A stretch of DNA of 64,000 nucleotides from Sphingopyxis fribergensis (GCF_000803645.1 NZ_CP009122.1:3820501-3884500); one strand, 5' to 3'. Counted from the first letter of the stretch, positions 27,848-36,759 are shown. The notes: a model not told the origin generated them from the letters alone. Numbers and translations are program-made.

Positions 27848-28623
27848 CAGCGCAGCGACATGCAGCTGAGCCCCGCGTCGATATGCGCGATCTGATCGGT
27901 CGGCAACGCGCGGATCTCGATGCCTCGCGCGGCGAGCAATGCGTGCGTCGCGAGCCAGTCGTCGCCGACGAGCACGGTGTCGCGGATGCGCAAGATATTC
28001 GCGGCGGGTTCTTCGCCGGGCGGGGTCGTGACGACCGCCAACCCGTCGAACTGTGGACAGTCGGCGAGCGCGGGGACGGCGAGGATCGTGCGTTCGTCGA
28101 TCAGTCCGCAGCCGGTCTTGAAATGGAGCACGCCCGGCGGCGTTTCGGCGATCTCGGCGCGGTAACCGAGCTTGCCGAGCAGGCCGGCGAGCTCCTCGGC
28201 GCCGGTGCGGTCGGTGCGCGCGGAGAGGCCGATGATCACGCGGTCGGCGAGGCGCAATATGTCGCCGCCGTCGGCGAAGCCGCGGCCGGTCATTTCGAGG
28301 AGGCGGCTGTGATTCGCCGCGAGCGCGCCGCGGATATGTTCGACCTCGCCCGCGCGACTCGGGGCGCCGGGGCGGAGCAGGATCGCGCCCTTGGGGAAGG
28401 TCAGCGCGACATCTTCGGTAAACAGCGCGTCGGGGAATTCATCGAGCGGTTCGAGGACTTCGACCGCGAGGCCAAGCTCGCGGAGCGTCGCGACATAGGC
28501 CTCATGCTCGGCGACGAGACCGAAGAAATCGGGATCGGGGCCGCCGTCGGCGCGGATGCCCTTGACCGCCGAAAGGGCGGGGGCGCGGCAGAGGGCGTGC
28601 GTGAAGTTGAAAGGATCAGCCAT
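27844..28623 (-). CDS. DDAH / arginine-deiminase-like amidinotransferase-fold hydrolase
   Basis: 259 aa. FNFTHALCRAPALSAVKG at the start and PDALFTEDVALTF, RGFADGGDILRL, and the C-terminal HIDAGLSCMSLRW (catalytic Cys about residue 255) match dimethylarginine dimethylaminohydrolase, which converts methylated arginines to citrulline. The Cys, His (in PPGVLHFKTGC) and acidic residues are present. Whether it acts on methylarginine or on another guanidino compound cannot be told. It leads a run of four overlapping or nearly overlapping genes. Confidence 0.85.
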   Translation of the reverse strand: MADPFNFTHALCRAPALSAVKGIRADGGPDPDFFGLVAEHEAYVATLRELGLAVEVLEPLDEFPDALFTEDVALTFPKGAILLRPGAPSRAGEVEHIRGALAANHSRLLEMTGRGFADGGDILRLADRVIIGLSARTDRTGAEELAGLLGKLGYRAEIAETPPGVLHFKTGCGLIDERTILAVPALADCPQFDGLAVVTTPPGEEPAANILRIRDTVLVGDDWLATHALLAARGIEIRALPTDQIAHIDAGLSCMSLRW

Positions 28624-28666
28624 ATCCTTCCCTTATCCGTTCGCATCGAGCGAAGTCGAGACACAG

Positions 28667-28790
28667 CAAAGCTGTGCCCCTGCGAAGGCAGGGGTCCATC
28701 TCCTGCCTTCGCCTTCAAGCCGCGAACGACTGCGTTGTATCGACTCCTCTGGCGATGTGCCCCTGCCTTCGCAGGGGCACAATCATCCTC
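28667..28790. repeat. BIME-like palindromic repeat, family C (intergenic copy)
   Basis: Occupies nearly all of the gap between asd and the DDAH-like gene. The left unit has GTGCCCCTGCGAAGGCAGGG then TCCATCTCC; the right unit is a perfect 10-bp hairpin (28757-28780: GTGCCCCTGC, CTTC, GCAGGGGCAC). A related copy is inside mtaB at 42467-42555. Confidence 0.8.
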
Positions 28791-29814
28791 AGCCCTTTTT
28801 GAGGTGGCGGCGCCCCAGCAGTTCGGCAATCTGCACCGCGTTCAGCGCCGCGCCCTTGCGGAGATTGTCCGAAACGCACCAGAGGTTGAGGCCGTTTTCG
28901 ACCGTCGGATCTTCGCGGACGCGCGACACGAAGGTCGCGAAATCGCCGACGCATTCGACGGGGGTGATGTAGCCGCCGTCCTCGCGCTTGTCGTGGAGCA
29001 CGACGCCGGGCGCCTCGCGCAGGATGCGCTGCGCGTCCTCGGCCGACAGCTCATCCTCCATCTCGATATTGATCGCCTCCGAGTGGCCGACGAAGACGGG
29101 GACGCGGACGCAGGTCGCGGTGACCTTGATCTTGGGATCGAGGATCTTCTTGGTCTCGACGACCATCTTCCACTCTTCCTTGGTCGATCCGTCGTCGAGG
29201 AATTTGTCGATGTGCGGGATGACGTTGAAGGCGATCTGCTTGGTGAACTTCTGGATGTCCTTTTCGTCGCCGACGAAGATCTGGCGCGTCTGGTTCCAGA
29301 GCTCGTCCATGCCCGACTTGCCCGCGCCCGAAACCGACTGATAGGTCGAAACGACGACACGCTTGATCTTGGCGGCATCGTGGAGCGGCTTCAGCGCGAC
29401 GACCATCTGCGCGGTCGAGCAGTTCGGGTTCGCGATGATATTCTTGCGCTTGTAGCCGTCGATCGCGTCGGGGTTCACCTCGGGCACGATCAGCGGCACG
29501 TCGGGGTCCATGCGGTAGAGCGAGCTATTGTCGATCACGACGCAGCCCGCTGCGGCAGCCTTGGGCGCATGAATCGCGGTCGCGTCGCTGCCGATCGCGA
29601 AAATCGCCATGTCCCAGCCGGTCCAGTCGAAATTGTCGATATTCTGGCATTTGACGGTGCGGCCGCTGTCGCCGATTTCGACGTCGGTGCCCTGGCTGCG
29701 CGACGATGCAACCGCCGCCAGTTCGTCGATCGGGAATTCGCGCTCGGCGAGAATAGCGAGCACTTCGCGCCCGACATTGCCCGTGGCTCCGGCGACAACG
29801 ATACGATAACCCAT
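28789..29814 (-). CDS. asd: Aspartate-semialdehyde dehydrogenase
   Basis: 341 aa; reduces aspartyl phosphate to the semialdehyde for lysine, threonine, methionine and diaminopimelate synthesis. N-terminal VVAGATGNVGREVLAIL binds NADP; catalytic Cys132 lies in IIANPNCSTAQMVVALKPLH; TYQSVSGAGKSGMDEL and the late FVGHSEAINIEMED are family blocks. dapF of the same pathway is at 41348 in the window. Starts with ATG at 29814. Confidence 0.96.
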   Translation of the reverse strand: MGYRIVVAGATGNVGREVLAILAEREFPIDELAAVASSRSQGTDVEIGDSGRTVKCQNIDNFDWTGWDMAIFAIGSDATAIHAPKAAAAGCVVIDNSSLYRMDPDVPLIVPEVNPDAIDGYKRKNIIANPNCSTAQMVVALKPLHDAAKIKRVVVSTYQSVSGAGKSGMDELWNQTRQIFVGDEKDIQKFTKQIAFNVIPHIDKFLDDGSTKEEWKMVVETKKILDPKIKVTATCVRVPVFVGHSEAINIEMEDELSAEDAQRILREAPGVVLHDKREDGGYITPVECVGDFATFVSRVREDPTVENGLNLWCVSDNLRKGAALNAVQIAELLGRRHLKKG

Positions 29815-29861
29815 TACTTCACTCCTCGGTGCAAATACTCGGTTGAAAACTTCAATCTAAT

Positions 29862-30488
29862 TCAGACTTTCCAGCGGAAATGGCCGGTCAGCCTGTGGTC
29901 GAACAGCGCATCCTCCTCGCGCGTCCCGCCGCCGATATTGTGGAGGACAAGCGGCACGCCGGTCGTATCCTTGCGGTCGGAGACGATGCCAGTGTGCGGC
30001 AGCCGGCCGCCGACCATCTGGGTGAAGATGTCGCCCGGACGCCAGTCGGCGGGGTTGTCGGTGACGGGGAGCGATGCCCCGTGCCGCCGCCAATAGGTCG
30101 CGAGATTGGGGACGCGGCGATGATCGATATTGCGGTCGGGACGGCCGAGCCCCCAGTTTTTCGGATAAGCCCCAAAATTGGCGCGCATGTCCGCGTTTAC
30201 AAGGGCCTGCAGATCGTGGCCGAGCGCATCGCGGAAGGCGCGGATCACGACGTCGGTGCACACGCCCTTGGCGCGGTCGACGTCGCCGTTCGGGAAGGCG
30301 AGCACCGTGTACGCCGGATCGTAGCGCAGCGTGATGCCGACTTGCCGCCGCGCCGCGTTCACCAATCGGTGCGCCGGGGTAACCGCGAACGCCTCGCCCG
30401 ACACGCCGAACAGTCCAAAAAGACCAAGGGGCACCGCGCCAAGGAAGGCACGCCGCGTCGGCTGGAACGGGAGGACGGAGGCTTGCAT
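29862..30488 (-). CDS. DUF1287 family exported protein
   Basis: About 208 aa. The leader QPTRRAFLGAVPLGLFGLFG has a twin-Arg-like RRAF and ends AFA. The mature part LVNAARRQVGITLRYDPAYT, GVCTDVVIRAFRDALGHDLQ and LPHTGIVSDRK is the DUF1287 pattern, an NlpC/P60-like fold with Cys and His placed as in that hydrolase clan; cell-wall amidase activity is possible but unproven. ATG 30488 is preferred; ATG 30506 is also in frame but falls at the edge of the rplS terminator. Confidence 0.82.
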   Translation of the reverse strand: MQASVLPFQPTRRAFLGAVPLGLFGLFGVSGEAFAVTPAHRLVNAARRQVGITLRYDPAYTVLAFPNGDVDRAKGVCTDVVIRAFRDALGHDLQALVNADMRANFGAYPKNWGLGRPDRNIDHRRVPNLATYWRRHGASLPVTDNPADWRPGDIFTQMVGGRLPHTGIVSDRKDTTGVPLVLHNIGGGTREEDALFDHRLTGHFRWKV

Positions 30489-30501
30489 CAAATTCGCTTT
30501 G

Positions 30502-30549
30502 CCCAAAAGAAAACGACCGGTTCTGCGCTTTGGCGGAACCGGTCGTTTT
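30502..30549 (-). terminator. Terminator of rplS
   Basis: A 14-bp stem: AAAACGACCGGTTC (30510-30523) pairs with GAACCGGTCGTTTT (30536-30549), loop of 12 nt. On the minus strand it ends in TTTT followed by CTTTT. It lies 37 bp past rplS and just before the DUF1287 gene. Confidence 0.9.
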
Positions 30550-30586
30550 TGAAAGCTGTTTCGGCTTTGGGTGAGAGAAGCTCTCC

Positions 30587-30964
30587 TTAGCCTTCGCCGG
30601 CTTCCGACCGGTATTCGCGGCGCTCCGCAATACGCGCCGATTTACCGGTACGGCCACGAAGATAGTAAAGCTTCGCACGACGCACGGCACCCTTGCGGAT
30701 GACGGTAATGCTGTCGATGTTGGGCGAATAGAGCGGGAACACGCGCTCGACACCTTCGCCGAACGACATTTTGCGCACGGTGAAGTTGGAGCCCATACCC
30801 TTGTTCGAGCGTGCGATGCACACGCCTTCGAAATTCTGGACGCGGGTGCGTTCGCCTTCGACCACCTTCACGCCGACTTTCAGCGTGTCGCCGGGACGGA
30901 AGGTCGGAATGGTCTTCGCCGCTTTGGCGATTTCTTCGGCTTCGATCGTCTGGATGAGGTTCAT
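30587..30964 (-). CDS. rplS: 50S ribosomal protein L19
   Basis: 125 aa. Standard L19: [80 protein letters not shown] and [16 protein letters not shown]19 sits at the 30S-50S interface. In most bacteria it ends the rpsP-rimM-trmD-rplS operon; here an inverted gene separates it from trmD, so it must have its own promoter in 30965-31297. An SD sequence sits in a hairpin loop just before the ATG. Confidence 0.98.
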   Translation of the reverse strand: MNLIQTIEAEEIAKAAKTIPTFRPGDTLKVGVKVVEGERTRVQNFEGVCIARSNKGMGSNFTVRKMSFGEGVERVFPLYSPNIDSITVIRKGAVRRAKLYYLRGRTGKSARIAERREYRSEAGEG

Positions 30965-31001
30965 GCCTCTGTTCCTTTTCTTGTCGCCGCGCGCCAGAGG
31001 C
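30965..31001 (-). promoter_or_regulatory. Hairpin presenting the rplS ribosome-binding site in its loop
   Basis: On the minus-strand mRNA, GCCTCTG (31001-30995) pairs with CAGAGGC (30971-30965), and the ATG follows the stem at once. The 23-nt loop contains AAAAGGAA, the only good SD. Such a structure could gate translation, as known for some L19 leaders in other phyla; here the role is inference. Confidence 0.45.
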
Positions 31002-31103
31002 AGGTCGGTCCCGAGCATCGATATGACGCTCCCAAAGGTCCGGCCTGCGTAACCGTATCTTTCGGCAAGGCTTCCCGATCGCAGCACTTCGGAAACCCTG
31101 CGC

Positions 31104-31125
31104 CCCGTCCGGATTAGCGGACGGG
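31104..31125. promoter_or_regulatory. Inverted repeat in the rplS leader region
   Basis: Perfect 8-bp dyad CCCGTCCG (31104-31111) and CGGACGGG (31118-31125), loop GATTAG, in the 333-bp gap between rplS and the divergent sulfatase-like gene. There is no T tract. It may be part of the rplS leader or promoter. The rest of the gap holds nothing else recognised. Confidence 0.4.
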
Positions 31126-31297
31126 AATTAAGCGGATGACGGGCGCGCGCAAGGAATGCGATTCGCCCGGTTCCACTCGAAGCCGCGGCCACTACGCCGG
31201 AAAGCTACGAAATGCAAGGGTCTCGGCGGGAAACCGGCGCGGCGGGTTTAAACGGCCATTAACCAAAATCCGCCATGGACGGCAGCGGAGGGACCCG

Positions 31298-32671
31298 ATG
31301 CTGCACATGACCGCCGTAAAGCCGCTCGCGAGCCGCGCTTTTGCGCCCGCCGACGGCGCCGGGCTGACGGCGTTCCTCAACTGGGCGCTGTGCTGGATGC
31401 TGCTGCCCAACCTGCCCTTCCTGCCGATCACCATCATGGGCGGACCGATGCGCGCGCCCGAAATCTGGCTGTGCGCGGCGGTCGGCTTCGTCGCGAGCTG
31501 GTTCGGCTATTGGGTTCGCCTTTCGGCCTTTTTCGGCCTTCTCGCCTATCTGACGCTGGTGTTCATCGCGAGCATGTTCAACATGCACGTCAGCATGATC
31601 CTGTCGGTGATCGCACTGGTGCTCGACCTCCGTCCCGCCGCCTCGCCCGAATATATGATCGGCGGCGGGCTGTTGATCCTCGTCCTGGCACTCGCCGCGC
31701 GGCAGCTTCGCCGGCCGGCCAATCTGCGCGGACTACAGTGGATGGCCGCTGCCGCGGCGCTGACCTTTTCGCTGGCGCAGGCCGACTATATCCGCGCACG
31801 CGACGGAGCGACCTCCTACAACCGTCTGGCGCCTGCCGACGCCCCTTTCACCTCGGCAACGCAGCAGACCGACTTTTTGAAGCTCGCCAACGGCAAAAGG
31901 CATGTGATGGTCGTCGTCGTCGAGGCGATGGGGCTGCCGACCGAGGCGACGCTGCGCACGCGGCTGGGCGCCATCTGGACGCGCCCCGAACTCGCCGCGC
32001 GGTTCGAGATCAGCCAGGGCAGCACGACCTTCTACAATTCGACGACCAAGGGCGAGATACGCGAGCTGTGCCAGCGGTGGGGCGACTATCCCGAGATCGT
32101 TACGCCCGACCCCGACTGCCTGCCCGCAACCCTGGCGCGGCGCGGCTATGCGACGCACGCTTATCACGGCTTTTCGCCCAAATTCTTTGATCGCGATCGC
32201 TGGTATCCGCTGATCGGGTTCGAACGAATGAGCTTTCGGGGCACGCTCGAGGCCGCGGGCGCGGGGCATTGCCCCAATGTCTTTCCGGGCGCGTGCGACC
32301 GCCACATCCCGCGGCTGATCGGCCGCGACCTGGCCGCGGCGAAGCAGCCGCAGTTCGTCTATTGGCTGACGCTCAATTCGCACCTGCCGGTGGTCGCCAA
32401 CGCTGCGCTGCGCACCGACAACTGCCGCCAGCTCGGTCCCCTGCTCGACGGCGATTATCCGCAGGTCTGCCGGCTGTTCGCGATCTGGGACGACACCGCG
32501 GCGGCGCTCGCCGACATGGCAAGCCGGCCCGGCTTCCCGCCGACCGACATATTGATCGTCGGCGATCATATGCCGCCTTTCACCCAACAAAAGAGCCGGA
32601 TGATGTTCGACAGCACGAAGGTGCCGTGGGTGCTGCTGCGTTATCGGCCGCCGGAGCGTCCGGCAGAATAG
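31298..32671 (+). CDS. Membrane-bound sulfatase / LTA-synthase-like phosphoethanolamine transferase-type protein
   Basis: 457 aa. Four or five membrane helices fill residues about 20-160; the rest is an alkaline-phosphatase-superfamily domain. [16 protein letters not shown] holds the first metal Glu, [16 protein letters not shown] the likely Thr nucleophile, [18 protein letters not shown] and [11 protein letters not shown] follow, and [11 protein letters not shown] holds the Asp-His metal pair. Family members transfer phospho-groups to envelope lipids or sugars. ATG 31298 follows CGGAGGGA. Its 3' end overlaps trmD by 31 bp, tail to tail. Confidence 0.75.
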   Translation: MLHMTAVKPLASRAFAPADGAGLTAFLNWALCWMLLPNLPFLPITIMGGPMRAPEIWLCAAVGFVASWFGYWVRLSAFFGLLAYLTLVFIASMFNMHVSMILSVIALVLDLRPAASPEYMIGGGLLILVLALAARQLRRPANLRGLQWMAAAAALTFSLAQADYIRARDGATSYNRLAPADAPFTSATQQTDFLKLANGKRHVMVVVVEAMGLPTEATLRTRLGAIWTRPELAARFEISQGSTTFYNSTTKGEIRELCQRWGDYPEIVTPDPDCLPATLARRGYATHAYHGFSPKFFDRDRWYPLIGFERMSFRGTLEAAGAGHCPNVFPGACDRHIPRLIGRDLAAAKQPQFVYWLTLNSHLPVVANAALRTDNCRQLGPLLDGDYPQVCRLFAIWDDTAAALADMASRPGFPPTDILIVGDHMPPFTQQKSRMMFDSTKVPWVLLRYRPPERPAE

Positions 32672-33351
32672 GCGGCCCACAAATCGGGACGCCGCGCCTT
32701 CGTATCGCTTTCCGCCTGCTCGCGGCGCCAGGCCGCGATCTTCTTGTGATCGCCCGACCGCAGCACGTCGGGAATGTCGCGCCCTTCCCAGCTGACCGGG
32801 CGGGTATAGTGCGGATATTCGAGCAGGCCCTGCTCGAACGACTCATCGTCGCCGCTCGCCGAGGCGCCCATCACGCCGGGAAGCAGGCGGATGCACGCGT
32901 CGAGCAGCAACAGCGCCCCCATCTCGCCCCCCGAGAGAATGATGTCGCCCATCGACACCTGCTCGATCGGCCGGGCGTCAAAAATCCGTTCGTCGAAGCC
33001 TTCGAAGCGGCCGCAGAGGATGATCGCGCCCGGCCCCTCGGCGAGCGAGCGCACGCGCGCCTGCGTGATCGGCGCGCCGCGCGGGGTCATGGCGAGGATC
33101 GGCAGGCCCGGATGCGCCGCCACCGCATGGTCGATCGCGGCCCCAAGCACGTCGGCCTTGAGCACCATGCCCGCGCCGCCGCCCGCGGGCGTATCGTCGA
33201 CGGTGCGATGTTTGTCGGTCGCGAAATCGCGGATCTGCACAGGCGCACAGTTCCACGTCCTGCTTTCGAGCGCGCGTCCCGCCATGCTGTGCCCCAGCGG
33301 GCCGGGGAACATGTCGGGGTAGAGGGTGAGCGGGACGGCGGTGAAGGTCAT
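32641..33351 (-). CDS. trmD: tRNA (guanine-N1)-methyltransferase TrmD
   Basis: 236 aa SPOUT enzyme methylating G37 of tRNAs. Blocks: [51 protein letters not shown] and [20 protein letters not shown], the last forming the SAM trefoil knot; RLLPGVMG is typical. Its ATG overlaps the stop of the small membrane-protein gene by one base (TAATG), and its 3' end overlaps the sulfatase-like gene. It is detached from rimM upstream and rplS downstream. Confidence 0.97.
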   Translation of the reverse strand: MTFTAVPLTLYPDMFPGPLGHSMAGRALESRTWNCAPVQIRDFATDKHRTVDDTPAGGGAGMVLKADVLGAAIDHAVAAHPGLPILAMTPRGAPITQARVRSLAEGPGAIILCGRFEGFDERIFDARPIEQVSMGDIILSGGEMGALLLLDACIRLLPGVMGASASGDDESFEQGLLEYPHYTRPVSWEGRDIPDVLRSGDHKKIAAWRREQAESDTKARRPDLWAAYSAGRSGGR

Positions 33352-33671
33352 TAGTCGAACACTTTAGCTTCGGACCGGCGCCGGTTCCGGAACGCCAGAA
33401 TGCGGCATAAAGTCCATGACATCGTAACTGCGGCAAGAACGACCAACGCAAGGCGGTCCCAATAGATGCCCGCGTTGCTGTCGGGCTTTAATATCGCCAG
33501 TGGCAGAACGACAAAAAACAAGGTCGAGGCAGCGGCGACGAGCGATGGCGCCACCCGCCACCGCCGTTCGTTCAAACGGAACAAGATCCATGTCGCAACA
33601 AACAGCGCCGCGATCCAAAAGGACAGTAGAGCCGGTTGCGTTAGAGTGGCTAACTTGAAAGAAATGGCGAT
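33351..33671 (-). CDS. Small membrane protein, start uncertain
   Basis: About 100 aa with three hydrophobic segments ([57 protein letters not shown]) and a basic tail. No family recognised. No ATG, GTG or TTG lies ahead of the first segment in this frame; AAAGGAG precedes an ATC at 33671, so a rare non-AUG start is possible. Alternatively, an ATG at 33715, coupled to the LysR stop, reads 21 codons in another frame, which would need a one-base frameshift. It overlaps trmD (TAATG). Confidence 0.5.
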   Translation of the reverse strand: MAISFKLATLTQPALLSFWIAALFVATWILFRLNERRWRVAPSLVAAASTLFFVVLPLAILKPDSNAGIYWDRLALVVLAAVTMSWTLCRILAFRNRRRSEAKVFD

Positions 33672-33711
33672 CGCCCCGCTCCTTTCTGAGTCTTTAGATT
33701 CGCCACCGAGG

Positions 33712-34632
33712 TCATGGCAGCGGCTCCCATAGCGCGTCGGGGAGCAGGTGGCGATCCTTCGCGATTTCGGCGTGCAGCCATTCGCGGAAGCGCTCGATCT
33801 TCCGCACCCCGACACGGTTGTCGCGGTGGACGAGCCACATGCCGAAGCCCGAGACGTGGAGCGTGTCGAAGGGCTGGACCATGCGGCCGCTTGCGAGTTC
33901 GGTCTGCCAGAACAGCGGCGTCATCATCGCGATGCCAAACCCCGCCTGCACCGCGCTCGCCTCCTGCAACTGGCTGTCGAGTTCGATTCCGCGGCGCGAG
34001 GGCACCGGCAGCGTCGTCACCCCGGCGGCGGCGAACCATTCGGCCCACCAGCTATCGTTCGGCGCGAGCCGCTGGACGCGCAGCAGGTCGGCGGGCTCGT
34101 TGATGCCGTTCGCCTCGATGAAGGCGGGCGACGCGAGCGGCGCGACATGCTGGCGCATCAGGAAATCGCTGCGCAGCCCCGGCCAGCGGCCCTTTCCCAT
34201 ACGGATCGCGACGTCGACATTCGAGGCATCGAAATCGATCAAATGGTTACTCATCGACATGCGTACCGCAAGCTCGGGATAGAGGAGCTGAAAGCTGCCG
34301 ATGCGCGCGCTGAGCCAGGTGCCCCCGAAACTCGTCACCGCGTTGATCGTCAGCACATCGGCCTCGTCGCTGCCCAATGCGGCGAAGGCATCGCCCATCG
34401 TCGCGAAGGCATTGCTGATCGCGGGGAGCAGCCTCTGCCCGGTTTCGGACAGGCGCACTCGGCCCTTCTCGCGCACGAACAGCGCGCGGCCGAGGCGATC
34501 CTCCAATTGGCGGATTTGATAACTCACCGCGGCCTGCGTCAGCCCCAGCTCCTCGGCGGCGCGCGAGAAATTCTGCAAACGACCGGCGGCTTCGAAGGTG
34601 CGTATGGCGGCAAGAGGCGGCAGGCGGGACAT
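33712..34632 (-). CDS. LysR family regulator (GcvA-like)
   Basis: 306 aa. N-terminal helix-turn-helix LAAIRTFEAAGRLQNFSRAA, LGLTQAAVSYQIRQLEDRLG, followed by the effector domain (NAVTSFGGTWLSARIGSFQL, RMGKGRWPGLRSDFLM). This pattern is the GcvA/AmpR-like subgroup. Its target is likely the divergent small gene at 34734 and perhaps the downstream membrane gene and trmD. Two CTTATAAG octamers lie just upstream. Confidence 0.9.
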   Translation of the reverse strand: MSRLPPLAAIRTFEAAGRLQNFSRAAEELGLTQAAVSYQIRQLEDRLGRALFVREKGRVRLSETGQRLLPAISNAFATMGDAFAALGSDEADVLTINAVTSFGGTWLSARIGSFQLLYPELAVRMSMSNHLIDFDASNVDVAIRMGKGRWPGLRSDFLMRQHVAPLASPAFIEANGINEPADLLRVQRLAPNDSWWAEWFAAAGVTTLPVPSRRGIELDSQLQEASAVQAGFGIAMMTPLFWQTELASGRMVQPFDTLHVSGFGMWLVHRDNRVGVRKIERFREWLHAEIAKDRHLLPDALWEPLP

Positions 34633-34637
34633 GCGAC

Positions 34638-34658
34638 CTTATAAGGTCAGCTTATAAG
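34638..34658. promoter_or_regulatory. Candidate LysR binding site
   Basis: Two copies of the self-palindromic octamer CTTATAAG (34638-34645 and 34651-34658), centres 13 bp apart, 5 bp upstream of the LysR start. The region is divergent toward 34734. LysR tetramers bind such sites; the assignment is by position. Confidence 0.55.
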
Positions 34659-34733
34659 ATGGTCTACGCCTTTTGTTGGCCGCGGGGTGCGGAGCGGTGC
34701 ATATTCTGGTCATCAAGCGAAAGGAAATGAACG

Positions 34734-34934
34734 ATGAAAGACGAGCAGTTCATGCGCGTTTGGAATGACGGTCATGATCATTTCAGCGCCGATATCGCCC
34801 GCGGCCTCCACTGGCTCGCGACCCCGTTCAGACGCCTCGGCGAATGGATCGCGCTGCCGAGCGCGCCCGGCGAAGACAGCGCCTTCACTCGTGTCGCCGC
34901 GCGCTGCGGCGTGCGCCCGCGCCGGGCGCGATAA
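34734..34934 (+). CDS. Small hypothetical protein divergent from LysR gene
   Basis: 66 aa, MKDEQFMRVWNDGHDHFSAD then IARGLHWLATPFRRLGEWIA, ending in an Arg-rich tail. One amphipathic helix, no membrane segment, no known family. GAAAGGAAATGAACG precedes the ATG, a good SD. The regulator-divergent position suggests it is the regulated gene. The 3' end runs into repeat DNA. Confidence 0.6.
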   Translation: MKDEQFMRVWNDGHDHFSADIARGLHWLATPFRRLGEWIALPSAPGEDSAFTRVAARCGVRPRRAR

Positions 34935-34970
34935 ACCTCTCTGGCCTCCCCTCTCGAAGGCCCAGGGCGA

Positions 34971-35011
34971 AACGGGGTGGGGTCGTCCCTTGCTAAAGGC
35001 CCCACCCCGTT
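34971..35011. terminator. 12-bp inverted repeat between convergent genes
   Basis: AACGGGGTGGGG (34971-34982) pairs perfectly with CCCCACCCCGTT (35000-35011), loop 17 nt, between the small gene and the serine hydrolase gene. Only three T follow on either strand. It may terminate both or be part of the GC-rich repeat type seen at 49640. Confidence 0.5.
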
Positions 35012-35015
35012 TAGA

Positions 35016-36533
35016 CTATTGCGCGTCGGGCGGCACGACGCGCAGGCGCAAGGCCTGGATCGTCGCGGGCGTCGTCGGTGCGAGCAGCAATATCCCGTCG
35101 AGCTTGCCCTTTTCGCAATTGAGGCGGAACGCGGTCGACATCGCGCCCATCGGCGCGAGCGGTTCGTCGGTCGGGCAGGCGCCGACCTCGGCCTTCAGCT
35201 TTGCCAGTTCGGCTTTCCAATTGTCGGCCGAGCGGTCGAGCAGGAAGTTCATCGCGAGCTTGCCTTGTAGCGGGCCAAGGTCGCCCGCGGCATAAGCCGC
35301 CCTTACCGCCGCATAGGCGTCCGCAACCGCCGGTGACACCGGCACGGAGCGCGCTTCGAGCAGCCCCGCCTTGTCCATCAGGACCGCGGTGTCCCATGCG
35401 GGGCCCGCCGGGCCCGCGTAAGTGCGGTTCGACAGCGCGAAAACCCCGACGCCATGGTCGGGCATCAGCATCACATGGCTGCCATAACCCGGATAGCCGC
35501 CGCCATGCGCGAGCGTCAGCCCGAGGTCGCAATCCTGCGCGACGCGCCAGCCCATGCCGTAAGCGGCGGCCTGCTTGCACGCCATGGCGCCGCTCGCGCC
35601 GATGCGGTTCGCGACCGTGACGAAATTGAGCCCCTGCGCGATCTCGCGCACCGTCGAGCGTTTGACGGGGCCGGTGTCGGGATCGTCGCGCGCCGGCCAG
35701 GCGGAGAGCAGGAAGGCGACCCATTTGGCATAATCGTTCGCGCTGACCTGTAGCCCGCCCATCGCGTTGAACGCCCCGTCGGCCATTTCGGGCTCAGGCG
35801 ACCAGCGCTCATTCTCCCAACGATAGCCGAGGGCATAGCGCGCCTTGGGGGCGTTCGGCGAATCGAAGCCGCTCGCCCCCATGCCAAGCGGGATGAGGAT
35901 CGTCCGGCGAACATAGTCGCGATAGGGCATGCCCGACGCGTTGGCGACGATGCGGCCGAGCAGCGCATAGCCGAAGTTCGAATATTCATGGCTGCTCTGC
36001 GGCGCGCGGCTGAACGGCACGCCCGCCGCGATCATTTTCGTGAACTCGTCTTGCGGCAGTATCTGCTGCCGATCGCCCCACGGATCGTCGGTGACAAGGC
36101 CGCCGACATGGTGGAGCAGGTCGCGCACGCGGATACGCGGGCTGTCCGTCGTCGGATAGGTCCAGCCCTTCATTTCGGGCACATATTGTTCGGCAAGGTC
36201 GTCGAGGCGGAGTTTACCGTCGTCGCGCAGCTTCAGGATCGACAGCGCGGTGAACGCCTTGGTCATCGATGCGATGCGGAACAGGCTGTCTGGCGTCACG
36301 GCACGCTTGTCGGCGATGTTCTGGACGCCGATGCCCTTCACATAGGCGAGCTTGCCGTCCTTGACGACGCCATAGACGACGCCCGGCACATGCTGATCGG
36401 TCTGGAATCTGGCGAAGAGCGCGTCGATTTCGGGGGCGAGCTGGTCGAGGGTTTTGGGGGCGGAGTCTTGCGCGACCGCGGGGACCGCCCCCGCGAACAT
36501 GAAAGCGAAAACAAAACCCGATTTCCAGCGCAT
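35016..36533 (-). CDS. Serine hydrolase, beta-lactamase/PBP4-like family
   Basis: 505 aa, exported (MRWKSGFVFAFMFAGAVPAV, cut after AQ). Class C fold: SMTK (Ser89, Lys92), YSN in HEYSNFGYALLG near 187, and HGGGYPGYGSH as the third motif in place of KTG. The C-terminal 120 residues form an extra domain. Such enzymes are usually D-Ala peptidases or esterases. The start at 36533 avoids an N-terminal tail that would be encoded by an intergenic repeat. Confidence 0.85.
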   Translation of the reverse strand: MRWKSGFVFAFMFAGAVPAVAQDSAPKTLDQLAPEIDALFARFQTDQHVPGVVYGVVKDGKLAYVKGIGVQNIADKRAVTPDSLFRIASMTKAFTALSILKLRDDGKLRLDDLAEQYVPEMKGWTYPTTDSPRIRVRDLLHHVGGLVTDDPWGDRQQILPQDEFTKMIAAGVPFSRAPQSSHEYSNFGYALLGRIVANASGMPYRDYVRRTILIPLGMGASGFDSPNAPKARYALGYRWENERWSPEPEMADGAFNAMGGLQVSANDYAKWVAFLLSAWPARDDPDTGPVKRSTVREIAQGLNFVTVANRIGASGAMACKQAAAYGMGWRVAQDCDLGLTLAHGGGYPGYGSHVMLMPDHGVGVFALSNRTYAGPAGPAWDTAVLMDKAGLLEARSVPVSPAVADAYAAVRAAYAAGDLGPLQGKLAMNFLLDRSADNWKAELAKLKAEVGACPTDEPLAPMGAMSTAFRLNCEKGKLDGILLLAPTTPATIQALRLRVVPPDAQ

Positions 36534-36647
36534 AGTCCCTCCTCGACAAATCGTTGTCACGCTAACAGCGGGTGAGAACCCCGGCAACCATAACGCCCTC
36601 GTCACCTTGGACTTGGTCAGGGGTCCATTGTCGCCAACGCTGGAAGA

Positions 36648-36676
36648 TGGATCCCGGATCAAGTCCGGGATGACGA
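36648..36676. repeat. Family A REP-like unit, single copy
   Basis: ATGGATCCCGGATCAAGTCC followed by GGGATGACG, the same as the right half of the copy at 8098-8172. It lies in the 226-bp gap between rimM and the serine hydrolase, where nothing else is recognised. Confidence 0.65.
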
Positions 36677-36759
36677 ATGACTGAAGCCGACCGAGAGGCG
36701 ACGCGACGTATCACATAACTTCGTGGGAGCGTCCGCTCACCACCCCGAAACAGGCGTGC

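Noticed and set aside
28624..28788. CRISPR-like array in the asd upstream gap
   Set aside because: The repeats are head-to-head hairpins in two copies only, without regular spacers; they are REP/BIME-type.
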